Shown here one piece after another: positions 30,131 through 37,196 of a stretch of DNA of 37,196 bases. Location of the stretch: the NCBI GenBank assembly GCA_004557655.1, contig SFGJ01000014.1, positions 1 through 37,196 of the forward strand, in the 5' to 3' direction. Positions within the stretch are counted from its first letter, which is position 1. Every line of letters begins with the position of its first letter. Under the pieces are notes generated by a model. The model did not search any database, was not told where the DNA came from, and saw only the letters and a program-made list of their open reading frames with translations. The DNA comes from Clostridiales bacterium (GTDB lineage Bacteria > Bacillota > Clostridia > Oscillospirales > Oscillospiraceae). Position numbers and translations under genes: made by a program.

Positions 30131-30794
30131 TATTACTCTGTACCTTAACGCATACCGTGTGCGGGCATTGGCAGACGCCCTCGGCAACCAAACCGCCGAA
30201 ACGGTCGAGGATAAATTGACCGAGGCGTTCGACACACTGTATCAGGAATATGTTCCCGATGAGCAGCGTGCCTCCATCGAGGCAAGGATTGAAAGAGAGA
30301 ACGCCGCAGAGCAGGCGCGGCTGGAAGCGGCCCGGCGCTTTGCGGTCTACCACATCCGTGAAAACGGCGAGGATCAACATTTCACAAGCGACTACTTCCT
30401 CTCCCCGATGCAGGCAGCTTACCGCTACCGCCTCTATGAGCGCGGCGAGTTATCCGCCGACCCCAAAACATTCGCCGATGCTTTTATTGAAACGAATCCC
30501 ATCAGCCTTGAATACTTCGGCAAGGTCTGTGCGGATATCCATGCGGATAACCGAGTCACTGCGCTGCTCGAATTTGATTTGGACGAAGGTCGGGTCAGTG
30601 TTTACGACGGCACGGATAACGAGTGGCAGACCTACTCTCTGCATGATTTTTCCGTTGCGGCTTATAAAGCGTTCCGCTCCGATTACCGCAGTGAGGAATG
30701 CCGCCGTGAGATTTTCAACAGCAGCCTCGCCGGAAAGGAAGTGGATCTGTCGGAAACCGACGACGAAACCGAAGCTCCGGCGATGCAGATGTGA
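30117..30794 (+). CDS. Helical cargo protein with DUF6103-like start and acidic Met-ended tail
   Basis: 225 residues. ATG 30117 overlaps the end of the previous gene; SD AGCGAGG. The first 45 residues (LYLNAYRVRALADAL, VEDKLTEAFDTLYQEYVPDEQRASIEARIE) parallel the DUF6103 neighbour in pattern, so the two may be diverged copies fused to different ends. Residues 50-75 are a probable coiled coil. Residues 80-200 are mixed (FTSDYFLSPMQAAYRYRLYERGEL, then VTALLEFDLDEGRVSVYDGT). The end DDETEAPAMQM shows the acidic patch + Met tail, and it is followed by no gene for 340 bases, so this Met is not part of an SD. Unknown function; lies next to the probable oriT. Confidence 0.72.
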   Translation: MSDIDITLYLNAYRVRALADALGNQTAETVEDKLTEAFDTLYQEYVPDEQRASIEARIERENAAEQARLEAARRFAVYHIRENGEDQHFTSDYFLSPMQAAYRYRLYERGELSADPKTFADAFIETNPISLEYFGKVCADIHADNRVTALLEFDLDEGRVSVYDGTDNEWQTYSLHDFSVAAYKAFRSDYRSEECRREIFNSSLAGKEVDLSETDDETEAPAMQM

Positions 30795-31133
30795 CCGCCG
30801 TGTCAGCCCCTGTGTCGCCCCGTGTGGCGAGATGCAACCCCACAGCGGGTAAACACAAGCCCTGCAAAGGCAAAGAGCCGTTTGGAACGGTTTTCGCACC
30901 CTTTTGCGGAAATCGGCAGGCGGTACGAAAATAAGCAGGTGAAAGCCGAGGGGTTGCGCTGCTTCCCCTCGGCGTATCCCTGCGGACGGCAACGCCGACC
31001 GCATAAGGCTTTGCGGGGCTTTTGAGGGCAGCAACAAAAACTGCGATTTAGGGGTTGCACGGATAAAAACCTCGCAAGTTTAGGGGTTGCGGTTTTACGC
31101 CCCAAAATACGGCAGGAAAAGGAGATGATTTGA
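30795..31133 (+). other. Candidate oriT region with inverted and direct repeats
   Basis: 339 bases without a credible gene, directly upstream of the RHH accessory protein and relaxase genes, the usual oriT position. It contains a perfect 9-bp inverted repeat GCCGAGGGG (30945-30953) / CCCCTCGGC (30965-30973). A 12-base direct repeat TTTAGGGGTTGC occurs at 31047-31058 and 31079-31090, exactly 32 bases apart (three helical turns). AGGGGTTGC also occurs at 30949. Between the direct repeats, TTGC/GCAA arms surround an A-rich stretch. The direct repeats are candidate binding sites for the RHH protein; the nick site is not identified. Confidence 0.65.
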
Positions 31134-31541
31134 GTGCCGACGCCGAAAAATAAACGCAAATTCGCATTATGGCTTTACCCCGAAACACTCGATAAAGTAA
31201 AGCAGCTATACACCGAGGATGACTGCCGAAGTAAATCGGAATTCATAGAAAAGGCGGTGCAGTTCTATATCGACCACCTCACTGCCGAGGATCAGCGCTC
31301 TATGCTGCCTGCTGCCATTCTCTCATCGGTTAAAGGAATCATCGCTGAGAGCGATAACCGCATCTGCCGATTGCTTTTCAAAATGGCGGTGGAGCTTGCC
31401 GTGACAATGAATGTGGTGGCGGCGAACAGCGAGATCGACGATGTCTCTCTCGAACGGCTCAAGGGCGAATGCGTAAAAGAAGTAAAAAGACTTAACGGCA
31501 ATTTCACTTTCAAGGACGCAAACGATTGGCAGAAAGGCTGA
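31134..31541 (+). CDS. Ribbon-helix-helix relaxosome accessory protein (MobC-like)
   Basis: 135 residues. GTG 31134 is the start, with SD AAAAGGAGATG. Residues 7-52 (KFALWLYPETLDKVKQLY...CRSKSEFIEKAVQFYIDHLTAE) form an RHH/MobC-type DNA-binding domain: a beta strand followed by two helices. The remainder is helical (SVKGIIAESDNRICRLLFKMAVELAVTMNVV). Such proteins bind oriT and help the relaxase nick. It lies directly after the candidate oriT and 3 bases before the relaxase gene. Confidence 0.85.
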   Translation: MPTPKNKRKFALWLYPETLDKVKQLYTEDDCRSKSEFIEKAVQFYIDHLTAEDQRSMLPAAILSSVKGIIAESDNRICRLLFKMAVELAVTMNVVAANSEIDDVSLERLKGECVKEVKRLNGNFTFKDANDWQKG

Positions 31542-31544
31542 TAA

Positions 31545-33755
31545 ATGGCTCGCTTAATTACGAAATTCAAATATCTGAAGCCGGAGGACAGAAAAAATGT
31601 CGGCGGCTATGCGGAATACATTGCTACCCGTGAGGGCGTTGAAAAGATAGACGAGTCGAAAAGAAATGCCCCGGCAACCGAGAAACAGCGGCGGCTCATT
31701 CAAAAAATCCTCTCCGACTTTCCCGACAGCAAATCATCGTTGGAGTATGAGGACTACCTCAAGGATAAAACTGTCGGTGCAGCATCGGAATTCATTACCC
31801 GAATGCTTGAGGAAAACGCCGACGAGATGATGCACACAAAAACCTATGCCGACTACATTGCCACCCGTCCCCGTGCGGAACGCTTTGGCTCTCACGGACT
31901 CTTTACCGATGACGGAGTGGCGGTGGATTTGCAAAAGGTGTCGGACGAACTCAACGCTCACACGGGAAATGTGTGGACGGCAATCGTCTCACTGCGCCGT
32001 GAGGACGCCGAGCGACTCGGCTATGATAACGGCAGCCGATGGCGGGATATGCTCCGGTCGCAAACGCAGACACTATCGGAAAATCTGAAAATACCGATGA
32101 GCCATCTCCGTTGGTTCGCCGCATTTCATAACGAAAGCCACCATCCCCATATCCACTTGATAGCCTACTCGATAAATCCGAACGAAGGCTATCTCTCGGA
32201 AAAAGGCGTGATGGCTTTGCGTTCGTCCTTTGCCAAGGACATATTCGCACAGGACTTGCTCTGCGAGTATAAAAAGCAAACCGAACACCGTGACGCACTC
32301 AAGGTGCAGAGCCGTGAGGTGCTCGCCGAGCTCATCGCAAAAATAAACGGCGGCACCTATGACAATCCCCAAGTGGAAAATCTATTGCAGACACTCTCCA
32401 AGAGGTTGGCTGTGACCAACGGCAAAAAACAATACGGCTATCTGCGCAAAGACATCAAGGAGATCATCAACAGCATCGTTGACGAACTCGGCAAGGATGA
32501 ACGCATCGCAGCTCTCTACGACTTATGGTACGAGTCAAAGGAAACGGCGCTGAAGGTCTACACCGAGAGCCGACCGGAACGGCTGCCGCTGTCGCAAAAC
32601 AAGGAATTCAAATCCGTAAAAAATATGGTGATAGCCGAGGCGATGAAACTCAATTTGCCGACAGATGAGGTTGAAGAAACGGACGAGTCTGTCGAGCCGG
32701 ACCGTGAGCCGACCACAGAGGAAGCCGAAAGTCCCGATCCGCCGCCTCCGCCTATGGACGAATATGAAAAAACGGTCGCGGACGCTGACAAGGGCAACAA
32801 ATGGTCTCAGTACCGTGCGGCAAAATTTATGCTCGACCGTGACGGCGAACACTACGATCCGAAAAAGGCGGTGGAGTATCTCACCAAATCCGCCAAGCAG
32901 GGCTACACCGTAGCGAAATATATGCTCGGAAAATTGTATTTGCATGGCGAGGATGTGCCGAAACAAATGCTCCACGCTTTGCATTGGTTGGAAAGCGCCG
33001 TCAAAGACGATAACCCATACGCCGAATACCTGCTCGGCAAGACCTTCCTCAAGGGCGAGGACATCGAAAGAGATACCGAACGAGCCGAGAGCCTGCTGCA
33101 TCGCTCTGCAGAGCAAGAAAATAAATATGCAGCGTACACCCTCGGCAAAGCGTATCTTGACGGAGATGTCCTTGCCCAAAACATTGACGAAGCTGTGCGC
33201 CTGCTGAATCTGTCGGCATCAAGAAACTTTGCTCCGGCACAGTTTATCCTCGGCAGGCTGTTATACAAGGGCGAGGTCATACCGAAAGATATAAAGAAGG
33301 CCGTAGAATGGCTTGACCGTGCCGCCGCACAGAAAAATCCCTATGCGGCGTACCTTGCAGGCAAGATATATCTGACCGAGGACGAGGTCAAGGACATTCA
33401 AAAAGCCATCCGCCGTTTTATAATAGCCGCCGAGAACGGAAATGACTATGCCGAATACCAACTTGGAAAAATCTATCTCTACGGCAAAGATGTTCCGAGA
33501 GATACCGATGCGGCAATGTACTATCTTCATCTTGCCGCCGAGCATGGCAATCAATATGCCGCACAACTCCTCCACAGTATTAAGGTCAATGGAAACTGGA
33601 CGGCGGCGCTTGCTTCACTCCGTCTGATCGGACACATGGCTCGTGTTATTCAGAACCGCTTGGAGGATGAGCGCAGAGGCAGAGAAAACAGCATTGACCG
33701 GAAATTGCTCAGAAAAATTGAGGATAAAAAACAGGCTCACGGACTCAAACAATAG
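31545..33755 (+). CDS. MobP-type relaxase with C-terminal Sel1-like repeats
   Basis: 736 residues; ATG 31545 with a weak AGAAAGG SD. Relaxases nick oriT, remain bound to the 5' end and pilot the strand to the recipient. Residues 1-40 (ARLITKFKYLKPEDRKNVGGYAEYIATREGVEK) are the MobP N-terminus. The His motif is FHNESHHPHIHLIAYS, with H200-P-H202-I-H204 as metal ligands. The middle (230-400) is a helical extension. From about 405 to 700 there are seven or so Sel1-type repeats (YTVAKYMLGKLYLHGED, PYAEYLLGKTFLKGED, KYAAYTLGKAYLDGD, PAQFILGRLLYKGE, PYAAYLAGKIYL, DYAEYQLGKIYLYGKD), a helical solenoid for protein contacts. The end is basic. The family is MobP3-like by memory. Confidence 0.92.
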   Translation: MARLITKFKYLKPEDRKNVGGYAEYIATREGVEKIDESKRNAPATEKQRRLIQKILSDFPDSKSSLEYEDYLKDKTVGAASEFITRMLEENADEMMHTKTYADYIATRPRAERFGSHGLFTDDGVAVDLQKVSDELNAHTGNVWTAIVSLRREDAERLGYDNGSRWRDMLRSQTQTLSENLKIPMSHLRWFAAFHNESHHPHIHLIAYSINPNEGYLSEKGVMALRSSFAKDIFAQDLLCEYKKQTEHRDALKVQSREVLAELIAKINGGTYDNPQVENLLQTLSKRLAVTNGKKQYGYLRKDIKEIINSIVDELGKDERIAALYDLWYESKETALKVYTESRPERLPLSQNKEFKSVKNMVIAEAMKLNLPTDEVEETDESVEPDREPTTEEAESPDPPPPPMDEYEKTVADADKGNKWSQYRAAKFMLDRDGEHYDPKKAVEYLTKSAKQGYTVAKYMLGKLYLHGEDVPKQMLHALHWLESAVKDDNPYAEYLLGKTFLKGEDIERDTERAESLLHRSAEQENKYAAYTLGKAYLDGDVLAQNIDEAVRLLNLSASRNFAPAQFILGRLLYKGEVIPKDIKKAVEWLDRAAAQKNPYAAYLAGKIYLTEDEVKDIQKAIRRFIIAAENGNDYAEYQLGKIYLYGKDVPRDTDAAMYYLHLAAEHGNQYAAQLLHSIKVNGNWTAALASLRLIGHMARVIQNRLEDERRGRENSIDRKLLRKIEDKKQAHGLKQ

Positions 33756-33760
33756 CACGG

Positions 33761-33797
33761 GGAGGTTGCGCATACATTTTATGCGCAACCTCCTTTT
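33761..33797 (+). terminator. Strong hairpin between relaxase and primase-like genes
   Basis: Perfect 14-bp stem, GGAGGTTGCGCATA (33761-33774) / TATGCGCAACCTCC (33780-33793), loop CATTT, then TTTT. It ends 16 bases before the next start codon and directly before its SD (GAAAGGAG). The T-run is short for a terminator, so an RNA-processing or attenuation role is also possible. Confidence 0.75.
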
Positions 33798-33812
33798 CGA
33801 AAGGAGAAACTC

Positions 33813-34730
33813 ATGTCAACCGAATATATTCACTTTACAGCCGAACAGAAAGAAGCTGCTCGGCAAACTGACCTTGTATCTCTTCTGCAAAGTCAGGGTG
33901 AACGGCTCAAACGCTCAGGAAAAGAGTATGTCTGGCGTGACGGCTCGGAAAAGGTTACGGTCAGAGGAAACCTTTGGTTTCACCAATACGAGCGCATCGG
34001 CGGCGACGCCGTTGACTTCGTCCGCAGATTTTACAACATGGACTTTCCGCAGGCCGTCAATTTTCTGCTCGGCAATAACGGCGGCACAATCCAAAGAACC
34101 GAGCCGGTCAAACGAGAGCCGCCAAAGCCGTTCACACTTCCGCCTCAAAATGAAAATATGCGGCGAGTGTATGCCTATCTGCTAAACCGCCGAGGGATAG
34201 ACCGGGAGGTGCTGTCTGCCTTTGTGCATAAGGGAATGATTTATGAATCTGCCGATTACCACAACGCCGTCTTCGTAGGTTACGATGAATACAGCATTGC
34301 CCGTCACGCACACAAAAGAGGGACAGGCAGTGAGAGCACCTACAAAGGCAATGCGGAAAGCTGCGATCCCCGTTACAGCTTCCACTGGACCGGAACGGAC
34401 AACACACTCTATCTCTTTGAGGCTCCCATAGATATGCTGTCCTATATTTCTCTGCACAAGGAAAATTGGCGAAGCCACAGCTACGCTGCTGCCTGCTGTG
34501 TCGGGGATCAGGTGCTGTTCCAAATGCTGAAAGCGAATCCCAATATCAACACCGTCTGTCTCTGTATGGATAACGATGCCGCAGGTCAGGCGGCGAACAA
34601 GAGAATATCCGACAAGCTCTTTATACAGGGCATAAAACACGAAGTCCTCGTTCCCGAATTCAAAGATTGGAACGAGGACTTATTATATGACGAACAGGAG
34701 GAAACCGAATGCCAAACATTGCAGCTTTAA
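33813..34730 (+). CDS. Toprim/DUF3991 primase-like protein
   Basis: 305 residues; SD CGAAAGGAGAAACTC. Residues 1-100 form a CHC2-like zinc-finger-derived region without the Cys set (EQKEAARQTDLVSLLQSQGERLKRSGKEYVWRDGSEKVTVRGNLW, GGDAVDFVRRFYNMDF). Residues 105-200 are DUF3991-like (RRVYAYLLNRRGIDREVLSAFVHKGMIYE). The toprim region includes LYLFEAPIDMLSYISL (Glu of the toprim core), ACCVGDQVLFQML and LCMDNDAAGQAANKRI (DxD). It may prime complementary strand synthesis in the recipient. It overlaps the VirD4 gene by 22 bases. Confidence 0.88.
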   Translation: MSTEYIHFTAEQKEAARQTDLVSLLQSQGERLKRSGKEYVWRDGSEKVTVRGNLWFHQYERIGGDAVDFVRRFYNMDFPQAVNFLLGNNGGTIQRTEPVKREPPKPFTLPPQNENMRRVYAYLLNRRGIDREVLSAFVHKGMIYESADYHNAVFVGYDEYSIARHAHKRGTGSESTYKGNAESCDPRYSFHWTGTDNTLYLFEAPIDMLSYISLHKENWRSHSYAAACCVGDQVLFQMLKANPNINTVCLCMDNDAAGQAANKRISDKLFIQGIKHEVLVPEFKDWNEDLLYDEQEETECQTLQL

Positions 34731-36682
34731 TCACCGTTGCCGCAATTATGTTTGCCGTCCTCGGTGCGATTACGCTGATTGCTCACATCTATAACCTTAA
34801 CAATATCAAGAGCAAAACGGTCGGCGACGGTCAGCACGGAACAGCTCGGTGGGCAAACAAAGCGGAGATACGAAAGACCTACCGCCACATCCCGTTCACG
34901 CCAAAGAAATGGCGTAAGCAGGCAAAGCAAAATCAAACGCCCACCATGACGGCGATAGCACCGAGAAAACTGCTCCGAAAAAAGATCGAGCCGACCGAGG
35001 AAGCTCTGCCGCAGGGCATCGTGGTCGGTTGCAAAGGCGGCAAGCACAGCACCACCGCCATGATAGACACGGGAGATGTCCATGTGCTTATGATCGGTGC
35101 GGCGGGTGTCGGCAAGACCGCCTTTTGGCTGTACCCGTGCATTGAGTACGCCTGTGCTTCGGGAATGTCATTTCTCTCCACCGATACCAAGGGCGATGTC
35201 ATGCGTAACTACGGCAACATCGCCAAGGACTACGGCTACAAAGTTTCGGTTATTGACTTGCGAAATCCCACTCGCAGTAACGGAAACAATATCCTATACC
35301 TTGTCAATAAATACACCGACCTATACGCCGCCAATCCCGACCAAATCGTCTACAAGGCCAAAGCCGAGAAGTATGCGAAAATCATCTCGAAAACCATTAT
35401 ACTCTCCGGCATGGACGCCGCATCTTTCGGACAAAACGCATATTTCTATGACGCCGCCGAGGGCTTGTTGACTGCAACTATTCTGTTGGTAGCGGAGTTC
35501 TGTGCGCCGGAAAAGCGGCACATCGTGTCGGTGTTCAAGGTTATTCAAGAGTTGCTCGCACCATCAAAGAAAAAGGGCAAGAATCAGTTTCAGCAGCTTA
35601 TGGAACTGCTCCCGAACGAGCATAAAGCGAAATGGTTTGCGGGTGCGGCACTAAACACCGCCGAGCAGAGTATGGCAAGCGTTATGAGTACGGCGCTGTC
35701 GAGGCTCAACGCATTCCTCGATACCGAGTTAGAGCAGCTCCTGTGCTTTGACACCGAGATAGACGCCGAAACATTCTGCAATCAAAAGTCGGCAATCTTT
35801 GTAATCATGCCGGAGGAAAATCCCAACACCTTCTTTATGATCTCGCTCATCATCCAACAGCTCTACCGTGAAATACTTGCCGTTGCCGATGAAAACGGCG
35901 GAAAGCTCAAAAACCGCTGTGTGTTCTTCTGCGATGAGTTCGGAACGCTGCCCAAAATCGAAAGTGCGGAAATGATGTTCTCCGCCTCCCGTTCAAGGCG
36001 TTTGCAGATCGTTCCCATCATCCAATCCTTCGCCCAGCTCGAAAAGAACTACGGCAAGGAAGGCGCGGAAATCATCGTAGACAATACGCAGGATACCATC
36101 TTCGGCGGCTTTGCACCAAACAGCAGCTCGGCCGAAACGCTCTCTAAGGCGCTCGGCTCTCGCACGGTCATGAGCGGCTCGGTCAGCCGTTCCAAAAACG
36201 ATCCGTCACAGTCGCTTCAAATGATAGAGCGACCGCTGCTTACGCCGGACGAACTCAAGTCCTTGCCCAAGGGAGATTTTATCGTCATGAAAACAGGTGT
36301 GCATCCGATGCGGATACACCTCAAGCTGTTTTTCAAATGGGGAATTGAATTCGACGATGAACACCCATACGCCGTACCCGACCAAGGCAACCGTGAGGTC
36401 AAGTATGCCGACAAAAAGGACATTCAGGACGGCATCCTCGAAAAATATCCGCCGGAGTGGAAAGAGGAAACGCCTGCACCGAGCGACGCTGACGGCGGCG
36501 GTCAGGCACAGCGGGACAGCCCGAAGAACGAGTCGCAGAGAACTTCTCCAAAGGATAAAAACAGAGGCGGCAAGCCCATCCGTACCTCACCGCCGAAAAA
36601 AGAAACTGCTCCTGACATAACGGAAGCAGAGATTATAAAAGACTTAACCGAAGCGGAGGTGCAAAGCAATGAGCCGTCTTGA
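34709..36682 (+). CDS. virD4: VirD4-like coupling protein (CD1115 family)
   Basis: 657 residues; SD AGGAGGAAACCGA before ATG 34709. One clear membrane segment near 5-28 (AALITVAAIMFAVLGAITLIAHIY), then HGTARWANKAEI, the TraG/VirD4 hallmark. Walker A GAAGVGKT at 130-137 (IGAAGVGKTAFWLYPCIEYA), STDTKGD following; Walker B near 404-412 (RCVFFCDEFGTLPKI), and IPIIQSFAQLEKNYGKEGAEIIVDN. The last 70 residues are polar and repetitive (EETPAPSDADGGGQAQRDSPKN). VirD4 recruits the relaxase-DNA complex, and any protein substrates, to the T4SS channel, so it would be the receptor for a C-terminal secretion signal. Shorter than some TraG proteins but complete. Confidence 0.94.
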   Translation: MPNIAALITVAAIMFAVLGAITLIAHIYNLNNIKSKTVGDGQHGTARWANKAEIRKTYRHIPFTPKKWRKQAKQNQTPTMTAIAPRKLLRKKIEPTEEALPQGIVVGCKGGKHSTTAMIDTGDVHVLMIGAAGVGKTAFWLYPCIEYACASGMSFLSTDTKGDVMRNYGNIAKDYGYKVSVIDLRNPTRSNGNNILYLVNKYTDLYAANPDQIVYKAKAEKYAKIISKTIILSGMDAASFGQNAYFYDAAEGLLTATILLVAEFCAPEKRHIVSVFKVIQELLAPSKKKGKNQFQQLMELLPNEHKAKWFAGAALNTAEQSMASVMSTALSRLNAFLDTELEQLLCFDTEIDAETFCNQKSAIFVIMPEENPNTFFMISLIIQQLYREILAVADENGGKLKNRCVFFCDEFGTLPKIESAEMMFSASRSRRLQIVPIIQSFAQLEKNYGKEGAEIIVDNTQDTIFGGFAPNSSSAETLSKALGSRTVMSGSVSRSKNDPSQSLQMIERPLLTPDELKSLPKGDFIVMKTGVHPMRIHLKLFFKWGIEFDDEHPYAVPDQGNREVKYADKKDIQDGILEKYPPEWKEETPAPSDADGGGQAQRDSPKNESQRTSPKDKNRGGKPIRTSPPKKETAPDITEAEIIKDLTEAEVQSNEPS

Positions 36683-36929
36683 TTTTCTTTACCGCACCGA
36701 GCTGCCGCACAGAGCCGTTGCGGTGTATATCTATCTTGCCGACAGGACAAATGAGAACAACGAGTGCTGGCCTGCCATACCGACTATAGCTACAGACCTC
36801 AAGCTCTCGCCCTCCACCGTCCGCCGCGGAATCCGAGATCTTAAAAAAGCGGGGCTCCTCAAAACCGAGCAGCGGTACAGAAAAAAAGGCGGCAAGAGCA
36901 GTTTGCTGTTCCGGCTGAAAAAGGAATAA
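36669..36929 (+). CDS. Small helix-turn-helix protein
   Basis: 86 residues; ATG 36669 overlaps the VirD4 gene by 14 bases and has SD GCGGAGGTG. Residues 12-75 are a winged HTH (PHRAVAVYIYLADRTN, CWPAIPTIATDLKLSPSTVRRGIRDLKKAGLLKTEQRY), of the HTH_36/replication-initiator type. The basic end KKGGKSSLLFRLKKE suits the wing. It may regulate transfer or act with a replication function. The downstream GACCGC/GCGGTC hairpin (36934-36951) separates it from the convergent minus-strand gene. Confidence 0.85.
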   Translation: MSRLDFLYRTELPHRAVAVYIYLADRTNENNECWPAIPTIATDLKLSPSTVRRGIRDLKKAGLLKTEQRYRKKGGKSSLLFRLKKE

Positions 36930-36949
36930 AAAAGACCGCTTGTCGGCGG

Positions 36950-37132
36950 TCAGCGTTTAATCACGGCTGTGACGATTCGTTCAAGGCCGTGCTTTTCTAT
37001 ATACCGAAGCACATCGAATAAGTCTCCGAACGAGAGTGCTTCGTTGAAATATTCCGTGTAGTCCTGCGGCGTTTTCAAAAGCGGATATCTGTCGCCTGCA
37101 TTAACGGCTATGTAGTATTTTTCGTTTTCCAT
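36950..37132 (-). CDS. Small minus-strand protein of unknown function
   Basis: 60 residues (MENEKYYIAVNAGDRYPLLKTPQDYTEYFNEALSFGDLFDVLRYIEKHG...). The start at 37132 is chosen because GGAGGG lies 8 bases upstream; two in-frame ATGs further upstream would add 2 or 8 residues. The order is beta (YYIAVN), helix (DYTEYFNEALSF), helix (LFDVLRYIEKHGL), then basic VIKR. It is convergent with the HTH gene and has a near-consensus promoter just upstream. I do not recognise it. Opposite orientation and its own promoter mark it as an independent unit. Confidence 0.72.
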   Translation of the reverse strand: MENEKYYIAVNAGDRYPLLKTPQDYTEYFNEALSFGDLFDVLRYIEKHGLERIVTAVIKR

Positions 37133-37161
37133 CTTCATCCCTCCGAAATCGCACAAGGTTT

Positions 37162-37190
37162 ATTATATCGGCAGCAGGGTATTTTTTCAA
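37162..37190 (-). promoter_or_regulatory. Sigma-A-type promoter of the minus-strand gene
   Basis: On the minus strand, TTGAAA (37190-37185), a 17-base spacer, then TATAAT (37167-37162). The start site would be about 37155, 23 bases before the start codon. A perfect -10 and a one-mismatch -35. Confidence 0.88.
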
Positions 37191-37196
37191 GAGGTT

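Noticed and set aside
33761..33797. Second oriT or relaxase-binding site in the 14-bp hairpin
   Set aside because: It shares only GGTTGCG with the direct repeats near 31.0 kb and is better explained as a terminator-like hairpin between genes.

Overview
The window reads as Gram-positive Clostridia DNA, most likely a gut Oscillospirales or Ruminococcaceae member. This rests on family recognition and on moderate-to-high GC with A+G-rich Shine-Dalgarno (SD) sites; no search was run. Positions 1-3400 look chromosomal: the C-terminal end of a surface protein with INGGTF-type repeats, a membrane-anchored protein with a WAWFTAS motif like SipW-cognate exported proteins, and metK behind a consensus promoter, a SAM-I riboswitch and a terminator. 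A truncated tRNA-Pro half and an intact tRNA-Pro(TGG) follow.

From about 3.8 kb to the end, almost everything is on the plus strand and is one integrative conjugative element (ICE) of the broad Tn1549/CTn type, recognised from CD1110-family VirB4, CD1115-family VirD4, PrgI/VirB3-like, VirB6-like and DUF3852 proteins and a MobP-type relaxase. No integrase is present, so the far end lies outside the window.

Layout of the element: (a) 3.9-14.9 kb, a cargo block of ArdA-like anti-restriction proteins, DUF families (4314, 3849, 3846/YodL, 3789), a C5-cytosine methyltransferase broken by one in-frame UGA, a Dam-type adenine methylase, two AbrB-like proteins and SpoVG; (b) 15.0-20.2 kb, a lipoprotein and a 1465-residue thioester/Cna_B/VaFE adhesin with a VPQTG sortase signal; (c) 20.2-28.4 kb, the mating apparatus (pilin-like DUF3852, XRE regulator with repeated operator-like sequences, VirB6, VirB3, a VirB4 N-domain-like protein, class B sortase, VirB4, NlpC/P60 hydrolase); (d) 28.4-30.8 kb, further cargo including a pentapeptide-repeat protein; (e) 30.8-36.9 kb, a candidate oriT, RHH accessory protein, relaxase fused to Sel1 repeats, toprim primase-like protein, VirD4 and an HTH protein. 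A short minus-strand gene with its own near-consensus promoter closes the window.

The most interesting pattern is a shared C-terminal tail: twelve otherwise unrelated cargo reading frames end in an acidic patch, a few residues and a terminal Met (six of them in GGM), one of them only if an in-frame TAG is read through. The core transfer-machine proteins lack it. Part of this is explained by an SD embedded in the GGM codons, but half of the tails have no embedded SD. I propose, as inference only, a shared recognition or translocation signal that could send anti-restriction proteins into the recipient with the DNA. A second pattern is terminator-like hairpins placed repeatedly just upstream of start codons inside one unidirectional gene array.
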